The notes: generated from the letters alone by a model not told the origin. Positions 47,530 through 59,876 are shown, counted from the first letter of the stretch. The stretch is 64,000 bases of DNA from Ceratothoa steindachneri (GCA_963969495.1 OZ018321.1:122720021-122784020); one strand, 5' to 3'. Made by a program: numbers and translations.

Positions 47530-48510
47530 GGGGGAACTGATAAAAGAAGCGAATTATATTCTTGTAGAAAGGAAATGGAGGAGGGCGAAGTCCTAAATTC
47601 CAGTTAAAGATTAGAGAAGGATAAAGAGAAGGGGAACAGGCAAAGAGTAACGAATTACGAAGGGCAGTCAATATGTTTTGCGAATCGGTAGGGCAAAAGA
47701 AAGGAAGGGCAATGGCTGTTTGTGGAGGTGTTAGGACAAGTTATGACAAGTCAGGAATGTGGCTCGTGTGGAGAGGATGATCCTCGAAAATCAACGGGTG
47801 AAGGTCGAAGAAATCGACCGAGAACTTGGCATATCACATGGGAGTGTTATCAACATCATCCAAGACAATTTAGTCATGACTAAGGTGTCTGCCCGCGCTG
47901 GGTCCCTAGAAACCTCATGGCACATTATAGACTTCAACGTCGTCAAAGTCCACAAGGCCTAAGTTGCACAAGCTGCCCTGCGCAATTGCGGATTCGAGGA
48001 GCTCAACTATTCCCCTTACAGTCCATATCTGGCCCCTAGTGACTACTTTTTATTCAGCCAGCTCAAGGTTGCTCTGCGTGGACGCCGGTTTAAGGACGAT
48101 GAAGATGTCCAGCTCGTCGTCAAGGAGTGGATTAAACAGCAGTCGGGAGATTTCTGGTTGTCGGGAATTCAAAGCCTGAGGGACAAGTGGCGCAAGTGCA
48201 TTGAGGTCGAGGGTAGTTATATTCAAAAATAATAAAACACTTTTCCTCATATCTCGTTTCCTTATATGCGAATTGCAAAACTTATTGACCACCCCTCGTA
48301 TATTCACTTAGGAAGGAAACGGAGGAAGACGAGTTCATGAAATCCAGGGAAGGATAGAAGGATCAAGATAAGGGGAACTGACAAACAGAAGTGAATTACG
48401 AGTATATTCTATTAGGAAGGAAGGTAGAAAGGCGATTTCCTGAAATCCAGGGAAACATTATAGAAGGATTCATAGAAGGGTAACTGATGAAGTGAACCGA
48501 ATTATATTTT
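47530..48510. repeat. About 100-bp minisatellite, interrupted by a mariner
   Basis: Unit landmarks are ggggaact(g)a-caaa-g and gaatta(t/c), at 47551, 47653, 48393 and 48499, together with (a)ggaagg(a)ag-g and atccaggg(a)aa. If the 641-bp mariner is removed, the spacing is 97-106 bp throughout. At least four units are present. Confidence 0.75.
47658..48298 (+). mobile_element. Internally deleted mariner, 641 bp, with TIRs and TA target sites
   Basis: The left end cgaagggcagtcaatatgtt follows TA 47656-47657. The right end in reverse complement is cgaggggtggtcaataagtt and precedes TA 48299-48300. Inside are the transposase N-terminal HTH (VERMILENQRVKVEEIDREL, GISHGSVINII, MTKVSAR) at 47759-47890 and the C-terminal part (EELNYSPYSPYLAPSDYFLF then LRGRRFKDDEDVQ, ending SYIQK) at 47940-48230. 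About 110-120 residues carrying the first two catalytic Asp are missing, so it is non-autonomous. The deletion joint lies near 47930. Confidence 0.88.
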
Positions 48511-50115
48511 ACATAAATATGAAAGTACTCGTAGTTATGGTTAAGGAGCGCCTGTTTGACGGTCTCGGTCTAGGGAGGAGCCCAAATTGTAGGAAATGGT
48601 TTAGCCCAGCTGACCTCATTCAGAACTATTTCAATTGCATCAATAAATGATAGCTTGCTTTTGGTTAATAATTGATGGAAGTAAGCATTTATATCGGTCG
48701 TCTTGATCAAATTATTTAACTATGAAATCAATAAAATGGACAACTATTTGTCAATTTGCTAAAACTTTAATTAGATGGAGCAATAATTTTAGCCATCTTA
48801 ACTCAGAACTTACTCAAACTAGCTTACTCTCTAGTCACTGTGACAGACTTCCATGATGAAATTAACCAAGATATTAGTAACTGACAATTATATTATTCAT
48901 TCTGTCTTAGAAATAATTCATATTGGCTAAAAATATTTAGCATTCTGACTAACTAATTATTTAATTTCATCATCTGTGTCTTCTACCTTGGAAAGTTATA
49001 ATTATTTGGTTATTAGTCTCATGCAGGTAAACTTATAAGTTAGTCTCTCGATACGGAGGTCGGTCGGTAATATGGAAACCATTTTAATTTTATGTAAGCT
49101 TCAATGAATTTCTAGAAATTTGAAGGTCGTAATATCAAATGATAATAAAGACATAAATCAGAATAATCGAGAGCGCAAAGTTCACAGTCGTTATATCCGT
49201 TTTAAATTTAATGCATTGTTCTGGTATTGAAGATGTTTCTTTCTTTCCTAAGGACATCTATGTACAGTTCGTATACAGGAACCAAGATGAAAATAATCTC
49301 TACCTTTCAATGAGCGAACGGTACTTGTAATGTCGGTCCCTTGGTTTCATCAAGGGCAAGTACAGGTATAAAAAATCATGCTATTTGAGGTTAGAGTTTA
49401 GAGTTACATTTAAGGAAAATGTCAGGTTTGAATTTATTAAGAAAACTAAAGCTAACTAAAACTTGTATTGAAAATAAAATTTCTTGGTCAGATTTATACA
49501 ATGAGAGGGAGCATATTTATGAATAGACCCATGGAAGTCAATAATAATTCTTTTATATTCTTCGGAACATAAATTTGTGAGACTTTTCAGTTATATATAT
49601 ATATTATTAAAGAAAATCGAAAGAGATTTATAAAATAGTGAAGATGCGAAACCGGTATTGACAAAAAAGCTATCTGAGTTCAATTTGTAGAAAATATCGC
49701 AGATACTCAGCCCAACGAAGGTTAGGTCAGTTTAACATTGGAACGAATGTGCATCCAGAACGTGAGAGCGAAATCTGAGGCAATAAGAAGGAAGTATTGG
49801 GCTCTGTTTCTTTTTCAAAAAGCAGAGATGTCTGGAGTGTGGTTCTTTTAGTTGCGATAGAAAGTTTGCCGAGTCCATTTCTGAATTAAAATTCAAAATT
49901 ATATTGTTATCATATCTCCTAATTAAGGCTTAATGCAAATGGCCCGTGGCTCAAGAAATCCTCTTCGAGCTTCGACATAAAAATCTAGGCAAGAATTAGT
50001 CGTCTTAATAAAATTGCTCGCTCGGTTTATGTTATCGTAAATATTGTATTCTTTTATATTTATGTGCAATTCCTGATGATGAGCCTATCCTAGCCCTTGA
50101 TTTTACCTTTATCCT
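48511..50115. other. No gene recognised in about 1.6 kb
   Basis: AT-rich sequence with short frames only. It shares a short diverged repeat (about 49125-49185) with the region near 24095. Confidence 0.4.

Positions 50116-50117
<2 letters not shown>

Positions 50118-50157
<40 letters not shown>
50118..50157. repeat. (TA)n microsatellite
   Basis: About 40 bp of TA abutting the first unit of the repeat cluster. Confidence 0.95.
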
Positions 50158-50159
<2 letters not shown>

Positions 50160-50806
50160 AAAAATATCCAAAACAAATTGGTGCGGTTAAGGTAATGGCA
50201 TAATTAGACAACTGCTCTGCTTCAGGTCCAACAGGTGATCCTATCTTCCTTGAACTGAAAGACAACACTTAGGGATGACCCATCCATCAGCCCAAAAAAG
50301 CTGATTTCAAAGACACGCCTTTATGTCGTCTCGTTTACCGTCACAGAAAACTGTTATTATTAATATATTAACAGCGTTGACTGAGCCAAAACGCTCGAAA
50401 GATGGAAAAATATCCAAGACAAATTGGTGCGGTTAAGGTAATGGCATAATTAGACAACTGCTCTGCTTCAGGTCCAGCAGGTGATCCTATCCTCCTTGAA
50501 CTGGAAGACAACACTTAGGGATGACTCATCCATCAGCCCAAAAAAGCTGATTTCAAAGACACGCCTTTATGTCGTCTCGTTTACCGTCACAGAAAACTGT
50601 TATTATTAATATATTAACAGCGTTGACTGAGCCAAAACGCTGTGACGGTAAACGAGACGACATAAAGGCGTGTCTTTGAAATCAGCTTTTTTGGGCTGAT
50701 GGATGGGTCATCCCTAAGTGTTGTCTTCCAGTTCAAGGAGGATAGGATCACCTGCTGGACCTGAAGCAGAGCAGTTGTCTAATTATGCCATTACCTTAAC
50801 CGCACC
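50157..50806. repeat. Direct/direct/inverted repeat cluster, 246-bp unit
   Basis: Unit 1 (50157-50402) and unit 2 (50403-50641) are direct copies differing at about five positions. Unit 3 (50642-50806) is an inverted partial copy of unit 2, with one difference seen. The join between units 2 and 3 (aacgct/gtgacgg) lies within similar short words. Each complete unit ends in a hairpin-forming ctgttattattaatatattaacag tract that unit 3 lacks. There is no coding potential. (TA)n lies at both outer ends (50118-50157 and 50807-50824). Confidence 0.9.
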
Positions 50807-50824
50807 ATATATATATATATATAT

Positions 50825-51123
50825 TAGCTGGCAGGTATATTCCTAAGCCGGCCATCGAGCATGTATCTTCCATATCGCACTGGTTGGTGTTGGGATATGG
50901 ATGATTACTTACCTTTTCCTTTTTTTCCTTTTATGCGCCGATCGGCAAATGAGGGTAATCTTTTAATTTTATTTTCCTCTTTTCTTTTTTTCATCATGAT
51001 CTCATTCAAGGGGAATTCAGGTGTAGCATTTAAAACACGATGTTGCTGATATAAAAAGCATTGTGTCCACATCCCAAAACCCTAACACCTGTAATGTTTT
51101 CCCTTCTAGGTCAGTGCCTAAGG
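50825..51123. other. No gene recognised
   Basis: A 62-codon frame at 50861-51049 is T-rich and featureless. The hAT element begins at the right edge. Confidence 0.4.
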
Positions 51124-53287
51124 CAGTGGTTCTCAACCTTTTTTGTCAACGGTACACCTAGGAGCACATGAAAATATAGCGGCATGTCTGGTTAAATATA
51201 AATGAAAAATATTTGAATGTTAAAATAAAAACATAGCAAATCATAGACGGCATATAACCCTGGACTACTATTGCGCCACTGCACAGACTAGTCATAGGCA
51301 TATGGAATGGCTAAAACTAAATTAACAAAAACACAGATATAAACTTACTTTATTGCAGTGTTTCGAAATTCATCAGTCAAATGGTCAGCTTCTTTAGTGA
51401 GGAATTTTTGCCTGGCTTTTTCTTCATAATTTCCTCAAAGTTTGGTTGAATATGAGCCAGACATATCTTCATTTCTTCTTCAGTTGTATGTAATCTCTCA
51501 CGCTTCTTGTTTTCAATGTTGTTTAATGTTAAGAAGACTAATTCGCATATATATGAAGTTGCAAATTGTAATAAAATTGCTAAAGCTCTTTTAGATAATG
51601 AGAGATAATCCTCTTTAATTAATATCCAAAATGTATCACGGGGCAGAGACGAATGTTTTAATTTTAGCCCTCGATCACTAGAAAGGGTGGCCAATTCTTC
51701 TTCTCCATGTAACACAAGTTCAATATTTGAAGAAAGATTTATGAAAAGATCTATGATCCAATCATGCTTTTATCTCCTTAATGACGGAAAATAATTGTTG
51801 ATGCTTTCAGCAGTGCTTTCATATGAGAAAACAAATAAAGGGCGATTTCTTTAATGCAGGTAGACCGCAATAAAGGAAACATATAAGATAGCTAGTGATA
51901 GCTCAATTGTTCAAAGTCTCAATTTGGGCGGGGGGAGTGCAACTAACTTGTCTGTTGAAGTAAAAATATTTTCGTTTTTACCTTGCATGCAACTATTTAT
52001 TTAGTTCACTAAATATTTCCGTTAAGTATTCCATTTTAGACATCCAAAATTAGCAACTGAAGTTTTCACAGAATTTCTCGTGTTTTTTCGGGACAAAAAA
52101 TGATGGTAATTCCTTATGCAATTCTTTAACATGATTTATTACTTTTCCTTACGACAGCCATCGAATCTCAGTATGCATTAGTAATTCAACAATAATTGAC
52201 CATTTCAACATTCTTTTATACAGCCTGCCAGGCATGGAGTTCCATCGGTGCAATGCCAACACAGGACTTCCAAGACAAATTCCTTTCTTTGCGGTAGCCT
52301 GTTACCATATCAAAAATATCTTTACCTTTTGTAGTTGTGGGCACTTTTTTACAACACAAAAGTTGATTGATTATTTTATTCACGTCAATAAAACGTACAA
52401 ATGGAAGCAATTGACTTTTATTACTGATGTCAGTGGAACCATCCACAGTTAAAGCAAAATTAGAATTCTTCAGCTTTTTCTGAGCAGTATTTTCAATATT
52501 TTTCGATATATCTAGGATTCTTCTACCTATTGTATCATTTGAAAGCATGATATTGTTAATTTTTTCTCAGCCTTTTCACCAAGCATGGATTTTACCATCT
52601 TTTTGCAAGTTGAGATGAAGACTGACTCAGCAAGCGTGTGGGATTTAGATTTTAATACTATTATTTCAGCCACCTGTATTGACGCTAGTTGGGCTCGTTC
52701 AGACACCGTCATTACTTTTACAAAATAACCTTACTGTTTCAATTTCTGCGCTAACTATCTTTGAAAATAATCAAGCCTTCTATCTTTCAGAGACAGATGT
52801 TTAGAAATAAAATGTGTAACTTATTTACTTGGTTCCATGGATTCATTTGATATTGTTTCACTGCACACTACACATGATGACCTGGGTTTATCAGCGTCAC
52901 CGGCCCAATAAAATCCAAATTTCAAATAATTATCACAATATTGTCTTTTTATAAAACAAATATCTATATTATGTTAATTTAATTTTGTTTTGTGTATAAT
53001 TTAAAAGTTAACTTCTATACAAAACAAGATTAGTTAAGTTAAAATTAAACTTAAGACAAGTATTGATCAATATCCAGTCACATGATCAGTATTAATGACG
53101 AACGAAACAATAAAAAATTGGAGAATTGTTATCATGGCGACATTTGTAAACATTTCGCCCCTCCCAAAATGAACAAAGTTAAGTGATACAAGTTATAGTT
53201 GGGATCACGAGGATTTTATTTCCCTGCACACTTAATAAGATCTCGCAGCACACCGGTGTGCCGTGGCACACTGATTGAGTACCACTG
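51124..53287 (-). mobile_element. hAT-type DNA transposon, 2.16 kb, with terminal inverted repeats
   Basis: The left end reads CAGTGGTTCTCAACC from 51124. The right end in reverse complement reads CAGTGGTACTCAATC up to 53287. Ends of the form CAGTGGTTCTCAACC are characteristic of one hAT group. Flanking 8-bp words (gcctaagg and gcatagta) agree at only four positions, so a target duplication is not clear. The transposase lies inside on the minus strand. Confidence 0.85.
51377..52960 (-). pseudogene. hAT transposase relic (ZBED5/SCAND3-like)
   Basis: Reading leftwards there is a BED-type zinc finger remnant, SCVVCSETISNESMEPSK then THFISKH (about 52890-52810); SESVFISTCKK-like helices with MVKSMLGEKAEKKLTIS (52600-52545); LSNDTIGRRILDISKNIE, FALTVDGSTDISNKSQLLPF (52470-52405, containing a likely catalytic Asp) and KGKDIFDMVTGYRKERNLSW. 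The centre is lost or degraded. The C-terminal dimerisation block is well kept (51715-51377), with DTFWILIKEDYLSLSKRALA and TSYICELVFLTLNNIENKKR. In intact proteins the S-x-x-C-E-x-x-F-S motif is typical of hAT. Stops separate the parts. Confidence 0.85.
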
Positions 53288-56139
53288 GCATAGTAGATCT
53301 GAAGCTATATATCTTCAAGATATTTTATCTACAATTATTTCACCACTTTACTTAATTTTCCTTCTAATATTTAGGGGAAGACAACATTTTTAGTTTTTCC
53401 TTTAAATTTTGAGAAAAAAGTATTACTAGAATTTAAGTCAGCCTTGAGATGGACGACTTAAGACCACTAATTACTCATAATGAAGAAGCAACGTTTATCA
53501 TTCTACATTAATTGTTAATGAAATAATCATAGGAAATAATATTATACTCTATATTAATTTTGTATATCTATTGATATTCGACTTCTCAAATCTTTTATTT
53601 GTGTCCCTAAGGAGAATAAATCTAAGAAGCGAGATATTTCATTTATTAATTTAACAAAATATCCATAATTTTATCATAAATTTCACTTTCTTTTCCTTTT
53701 CCACTTTTTCTTTATTGACAATCTTTCTGGGGGTAAACACCCAATGCGTCCCAGCTAAGCACCGCTTTGGCCATTCTGAGCATCCCTTAATACCTTTTTC
53801 ATCTCTTGTGAGCCCTCTCTGGTCTCCTATTGCGCCTTCTATGACTATTTATTAAGACCTTCCGTATTATCCATTTAACCTTCGTTGCACAAAGGCACTA
53901 CATTATCTGACGACGTCCGGCGATCGACGGGTGCTTCATTTTATGTAGCATACCTGAGCCCTCAACTTAATGTGCTATACCTGAGCATCCAATGTGCCCT
54001 CATTTATCTCTCTATGAGCACCCATGAGTCACCCTGAAAATGTACCCTCTTTGGCGCTGCCAGATGAGCAAGTTTTATAAGTTTGAAAAATCTTGAACCT
54101 GCCTAGAGCCCTCCTTGTACCTTCTCCAGAGAGTAATACTCGTCATCGCCTTAAACATTTTCTCTCAGTCTCCTTTCCTCCTTTTTATTCCTTTTCTCAC
54201 CAGGACACTAATCCGTTTGGCTGACAAAGAAGCATTAATTTATGTCTATCAGCAATAATATCATTCTACCAATAAAAAATCTCTACATAGAAAATAATTA
54301 TTGAAGTATATTGTGGCGTATTAACTGTCGAGAATAAGTGGATACGGTAATTTCTACAGTGATTCAACGAAATCATTATCAATACACTATATTACTATAA
54401 TTTTCACAGCAGAATACAGTATCTTGCTGCAAAAATAACAGTAGCATACATGTTGCTGCTATGTTAGCTTGTGTTGCTATAATTTCAAAAGAATTACAAT
54501 ATAAAATGACAGACAATATCATACAATACTGCTGTAAAAATTCAGTAACGCACTGGGTGTAGAGCTACCATTAAATTTCTACTGTAAATATTTCATAGTG
54601 CTGATCTTAAGCCAGTTGATCTTAGGGCTGATGCACGCTGGAAATCCTCTTAATCTCCTTAAAATAAATTCCTGCATATTTTCACATCTTCATTTTAAAA
54701 ACACTTATTTATTAATCAGTTTGCAATCAATAATCACAGGTATCCTTTAATGATTATTTAAAAGAAAAAATTTTAGTGGTGTTAACGAACAAAAAAGTAA
54801 TTAACATAAAGGTAAAATGCACAATATAAAGAAAGTGGAAAATGTGTGATCCTGAAAACAATTTTATTAGCAAGCTTTGCGAAGTAAAGGAGGGGGAAAA
54901 TTGAAAGAAAAAAATGAAAAATAGAATAAAAACATGCAATACCTTTTAAGTGTAAAAGTAAATCACACTTACATAGTCAAATTTTGTTATTTAGGGTAAT
55001 ATATCAAAATAAGACAGCTTTAATAGACCGACAATTTAAAGAATAGAACCTATCATCTCATCCACGCCAGCCTCTCCTTAGATTTAATTTCATAAATCGA
55101 CCATTCCTGTAGATTCGTATGTAAGAGGAACCTGAGTTCATTTAGTGCGAAAAGATAAAGCGAACTGACGGTACAAATTTATTGATCTGTAGTGCTACAT
55201 TACAAGATGAAATAGGAATGACAATGAAACCTCACAGATGAGTGTCATATAAATCCTATGAAGGCTTGTAATGGGCACGCGCATAGTTATGCGCATGCAA
55301 ATAATCCGAAATATACATATAACATTTTGTCCTAAAAAAATAATATACGAGTATATATAACTTTTGTCCAAGAGATGGTAATATGCATCGTCCGATCATG
55401 TAAACAAAAATATGTACTATTCTGATAAAGGGCTACATGCAGAACGAGTTTTCACATGCATACGCGCTCACGCATATATACACTCACAGGTATATACCCT
55501 TATATACCTTTCGAGATCAACAAAAATCTGGGAAATCTGTACCACAAGTGTACGAACAAACATCAAAACAGGCGCAGTCATTGACACCGAGAGGAAGACT
55601 GGAAAGATGCGGATTTTATTTACTGACAAGGGGCTGCGACACGCAAAATTGTCTTATCTAAATTTAAGATAAAGATTCTCTCTATCCCTACGCACACAGA
55701 ATTAAACATCTATAGAGTAAGCTACGCCCAAACTGTGTCATTGTTCAATAGCAGGCAGTGTCCACGGGTTTTTAATAAATTATATACAGCTCTAGGTAGA
55801 GCCTAGAGGCAGTAGAGTCAACTGATTCAGGAGTATAAGAGAGAAACAAGAGTCGGACAAACGGCCAGGTAATCAGAAGGATATTCAAAATGCGCTTATA
55901 CATTTATAGGCCTGCTTCAGATACCCAATAAGTTCATTCATCATCTTTCTGCCTAAGCCTACCGAATCCTCCCACTAGTGTAGAGTTCTGAATCGGCCTT
56001 CTGAGAGTTCTTTTCCTAAGAATAATCAAACCGGTACTCTTACCCAGCTTACTTCACTAAAACCAAGCAAAAGGATTATCTCATACACAATTGGAGTCAG
56101 CTCCAGGTCAGCATCCGTTATCTGAATACTCCAATAGCG
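53288..56139. other. No gene recognised in about 2.8 kb
   Basis: AT-rich with one GC-richer patch at 53740-54200, where a short word (agcatacctgagc/tgctatacctgagc) is repeated 34 bp apart. Frames at 55412-55672 and elsewhere have no recognisable features. Confidence 0.4.
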
Positions 56140-56225
56140 GTACGTCAAGGTTAAGCAACATTGGGGAAGGTTAGTACTTGGATGGGAAACGCCGTGTTGA
56201 CCACCATGGGTAATACTGCTAATAA
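56140..56225 (+). ncRNA. 5S rRNA-like sequence (pseudogene or 5S-derived SINE)
   Basis: The tract ggttaagcaacattggggaa (56149) and then ggttagtacttggatgggaa (56169) followed by acgcc, and later gggtaatactgct, matches the 3' two thirds of animal 5S rRNA, including the internal pol III promoter (A box at gttaagcaac, C box at ggatgggaaacg). The 5' third is only weakly similar. This fits a decayed 5S gene or the head of a SINE3-type element better than a working 5S gene. Confidence 0.7.
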
Positions 56226-57949
56226 ACCACTTATAAGACAACTACCGGCCTATAACCAGCGACCACAACGTTCCACCACTTACTAACCTATAGACCCGGT
56301 ACCATAACTAGGGACCAAGTTGACCTGCCATAACTTGCCATAGATCTGCCATTTCGTTTATAGTTTATATTAGCAATGCAAAGTTAGGAATGGAAAATGA
56401 AATTGGCTGTTGTTGTTATTCACCTGATGTAGCAGAAAAGATCTGTTTGGAGATTTAGATCAAAGAATTTGGGCCCTGTAGAGGCTTTGATGGCAAAAAT
56501 CGATTGAGCAAGTGGGGGACAAAATGGTTAAAATTGGAGTCTTTATAGAAATTTTCACTGAAATGGTTGAAGCTGCAAAGGTAAATGCACAAAACCTTTG
56601 AATTTTCGGGAGTCATGAAAGACAAATTGTAGTTTTCCCAACGAGAAAAATTTGAACGAAAAGGAATATTGGAAAATTTAGTGAAAAGTTTTATGCAAGT
56701 TGACAAGCAAAGAAGGAATAAATACTATAGTACTATGCATTTGTTTAAGATAAACTTGAACCACTGCTTAATTTTTTAAAAAGAAAATGAAATGCCAAAA
56801 TCCAAAACGCCTTGCTCTTCGTAGAAAAAATCAAGAAGAAACCATGAATATTTGAGAGCATAAAGTAATATAAAAAACATACCTAAATCGTAAAAATGTT
56901 AAACAAAATTTGAAAATTCCAGTTCAGGATTATCAAGATTAGATTTGGGGCTGAATATGAAGCCGGGTATCTTTGTGGAGTCTCTACTGTTAAACTTTAT
57001 AAATAGTAAGTTTTTTGGATTCATAATGCATTATAAATATTGGTGTACAAATTAAGCAGTCTGCGCTCATAAGTTTTAAATGTAGGAAATTTTCTAGGAC
57101 GATCAAAAAGGTTATGAATGTTAAGGATGTGAATTTAAAATTAGCCGGAAAGGTGCAGGATAGTATGCTAGGGCAACGCTGCTATATGGAAGTGAGAGTA
57201 TGATAAGGAAGGAGAAGGAAAGTTCTCAAGTAAGAGCAAGGGAAATGGGAAAAATTAGACAGAATCTTGTTAAGCAAAATTAAATAGTCATAAACTACTT
57301 GGTACAGTTGTTAATGGGGTGAAAACCTGACCTGTCGCAGGCTTCATAAAACATTTCCATAAGTAATAGCAGTTTTTACCTGATTTATTTTATTATTTCA
57401 ATAACTACTGTTTGATAATCATTATCATTGGAAGAAAAACGCTGAATAAGGTATTCTATTAATTAGTTTTACTAACATTTTGATAGTGATCGTAGAAGAG
57501 GTACTATTAGCAAACAGAGAGAACTTGTAACCTGTCTATTCAGTTACGCATGAGAAAGATATGAAACAGTAGAATAAGATTTTGTGTAGAAGCCTATATA
57601 AGAAATTACTATTTAATTCTCCAAACAATCCATAAAAGTCTGTACACAAGCGGCTTGCAGATATTATGCAAGCTTTTTTTATAATCTTGTTGCTGATCAA
57701 CTTTATTTATTTCCACAATTCCACATACTTATCTATTTTCTTTTCCATTATGTCTGCTTTTGCTACTTCGTGTTTTGTAAATAAAGAGGCTGGACTCATT
57801 TAGTTATATAAGTGGCAGTTTCAAATTTTCAAGTCAAATGGCAAACATCGTTATATTTGTCAACCAAGCCTATTTTGCATTTTTTAAAGTAATAATTGGT
57901 GATCATCATAAGTCTTTGGCCCCTCAAAAGGGGCGTAAGAAGTGTGCCG
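56226..57949. other. No gene recognised
   Basis: Contains only short frames. The minus-strand frame at 56455-56706 has no recognisable motif. If the 5S-like sequence is a SINE head, its tail would lie in the first few hundred bases. Confidence 0.35.
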
Positions 57950-58690
57950 AGAGTTTATAGATGTGGATTATGAGAACAGGTGAGAAGTCGTTATTTGATA
58001 CACCTAACGTTCAGGAAAACCCCAATGCCAATTTTCGTTCAACCACCCATTCTTTAAGATCTGCGTAATAATGAAGAAAACTGAGATGGCAACAATGCAG
58101 ATTTCAAATTGATTCAGCTCCTAAAGGATTCTTTCACCATAAGTTGAGACTTGAGACTATCAAAAAAGCCTTCAGACTTTCTTGCATCAAGACTAAATGG
58201 CAAATTCTTGCTTAAATACAGAGTGAAGAGATCCTAATTTTGATCAAGAGAAGGTGCTTTTCTGCAGTTATTTATAAATGTCAGGAGTTTTGTGTATTGT
58301 CATAGCACAGTTTTTACTGCAGGATTTGCGAATTCCGATCTACCACTTAACTGAATATCAACTGATTAGCGATAACTCAAATTGCACATTAAAGTGTTTA
58401 CTAAACAATGGTAATATCTATGAAGCAGACGCAGTTACACATTTAGTTAGTTTTTGTAAAGAACATGGAGAAAAGGAGGGTCAGTTGAGTTGTTGCAATA
58501 TCACAAACTCAAATGGACCATCTGTGTTGATCTTAAAATGGCATGCTTCCTTTTTGGTCAGCAACGCGATTACACGAAGCATCCATACTTTCTATATCTC
58601 TTAGACAACAAAGTTCGAAAGATGCATTTGATGTTTATTTTTCTGTTGTTTTTTATTCAAAGCGTGGGCATCCTATAGCTTAAAAGGTTG
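57950..58690 (+). pseudogene. Relic of the same unnamed gene family, copy 2
   Basis: Blocks follow the order seen at 33-34 kb. SFDTPNVQENPNANFRSTTH (about 57993-58050) comes first, then FKLIQLLKDSFTIS, LSKKPSDFLASRLNGKFLLK (about 58157-58215), REGAFLQLF, SNCTLKCLLNNGNIYEA (58375-58430), and ELLQYHKLKWTICVDLKMAC (58483-58545) followed by FLFGQQRDYTKHPYFLYLLD. The GQQRGYTKYPCFLCLWD-type block is the best-kept part. The sequence then changes to unrelated DNA. The function is unknown. The copy is truncated and frame-shifted. Confidence 0.55.
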
Positions 58691-58749
58691 ATGTGATACA
58701 GAAAAACAGCGGTCAGACAAAAACAAGTGTAAGATCTAACTCAACGAAA

Positions 58750-59090
58750 ATTGTCTTCCCATGTGCTATTCGGGGAAAATATTTGCACACTTTATTAGCA
58801 ATTAATATTTTTAGGGAGGTCTTCATTAGAGATGATACTTTAATATCCCGCACAGGAGTGCATCAACTCTTGACACTCTTACGCAGTTTTCTTGCTCCAT
58901 TGATTTTGAAGAATTTCTCAAAGTTCTTGAAATGTTTTCGGCTTCCGCAGTTTAGACATCCCTCCAAGTGTCTTCCTAAACTTTTCAATAGGCTTCTGGT
59001 CCGGAATGTATGCAGTCCAGTTCAAAACAGAAAAGTACTCCTCATTTATAAAGGTCTTCACCGATTTGCTTCAGTAGCATAGGAGGGGAC
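58750..59090 (-). pseudogene. Tc1-like transposase C-terminal relic
   Basis: The minus strand encodes FINEEYFSVLNWTAYIPDQK (59070-59010), then PIEKFRKTLGGMSKLRKPKT, FQEL and ILQNQWSKKTA. This corresponds to the W-P-A-x-S-P-D-L-N-P-I-E block around the last two catalytic residues of Tc1 transposases, here degraded (SPD changed to IPD, N to K). The remaining 5' part is not clearly readable up to about 59350. Confidence 0.6.
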
Positions 59091-59876
59091 CTTGTATGAA
59101 AATTGGAAGTTGGGATTCGAGGTATCGTAGATGGGGCAAACTACGATATCGCAGCAATTCTTTCTACACTTATGCACACACTGCGCCTCTTCTTCATAAT
59201 TTTTGTAATACTTCGGTATTCGTTAACCAACCTGGAATTTACAGTCATTGTTCTATTCTGTTATAGGTTGACATTAATTTCTAGATTAAAATTTTGGAGC
59301 ACTTCAAATTCCTCCCCAATTGCTCAAATTGAAAGACCGGCTTGGTAGCACAGTTTTACAATCAATATGAGGAGAGAGAGAGAGAGAGATAGAGAGAGAG
59401 AGATAGAGTTGTGACAGATGTCCTTGGTATGTTACCTGGACAACATCTGAGAAGAGAATGAACTATAGTACACGAGATTAAACTGAACTTAGTTGCTATG
59501 CAAACAATGCCGATTCGATTTACGAAACACCTACTCGTTCGAATCATCTTGAACACTTCAATTTTTCTCGTAAATTGTCTATTTGTTGAAAATATCTGTG
59601 ACTTTGTAGATTGCATGTTGAAATGGGTCCGCGGCATCTCGCCCATTACTGCCTTTGCATAATCCGCTTGTGGAATAACTTTTACGACAAGTGTCAGAAG
59701 ACGGTATAGGTATACTTTCTGTTCCCCATCCAGGCCGAATTCAGTGCTTAGTACCTGATAAAAAAGTTATGAAAAACAGGTCAAAGAGAAAACGATGGGA
59801 GATCACCCAGTGTAACAATACCCCAAAGATTTAAGAGAAGAAAACTGAACTTAAATAAAATTAAAATATGGGGAAA

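Noticed and set aside
47530..48510. CRISPR-like array of about 100-bp repeats
   Set aside because: The units are contiguous with no unique spacers, and the surroundings are eukaryotic transposon DNA.
51116..53295. 8-bp target duplication of the hAT element
   Set aside because: The flanking words gcctaagg and gcatagta agree at only four of eight positions.
56140..56225. Functional 5S rRNA gene
   Set aside because: The 5' third is poorly conserved and several positions in the conserved 3' part are changed.
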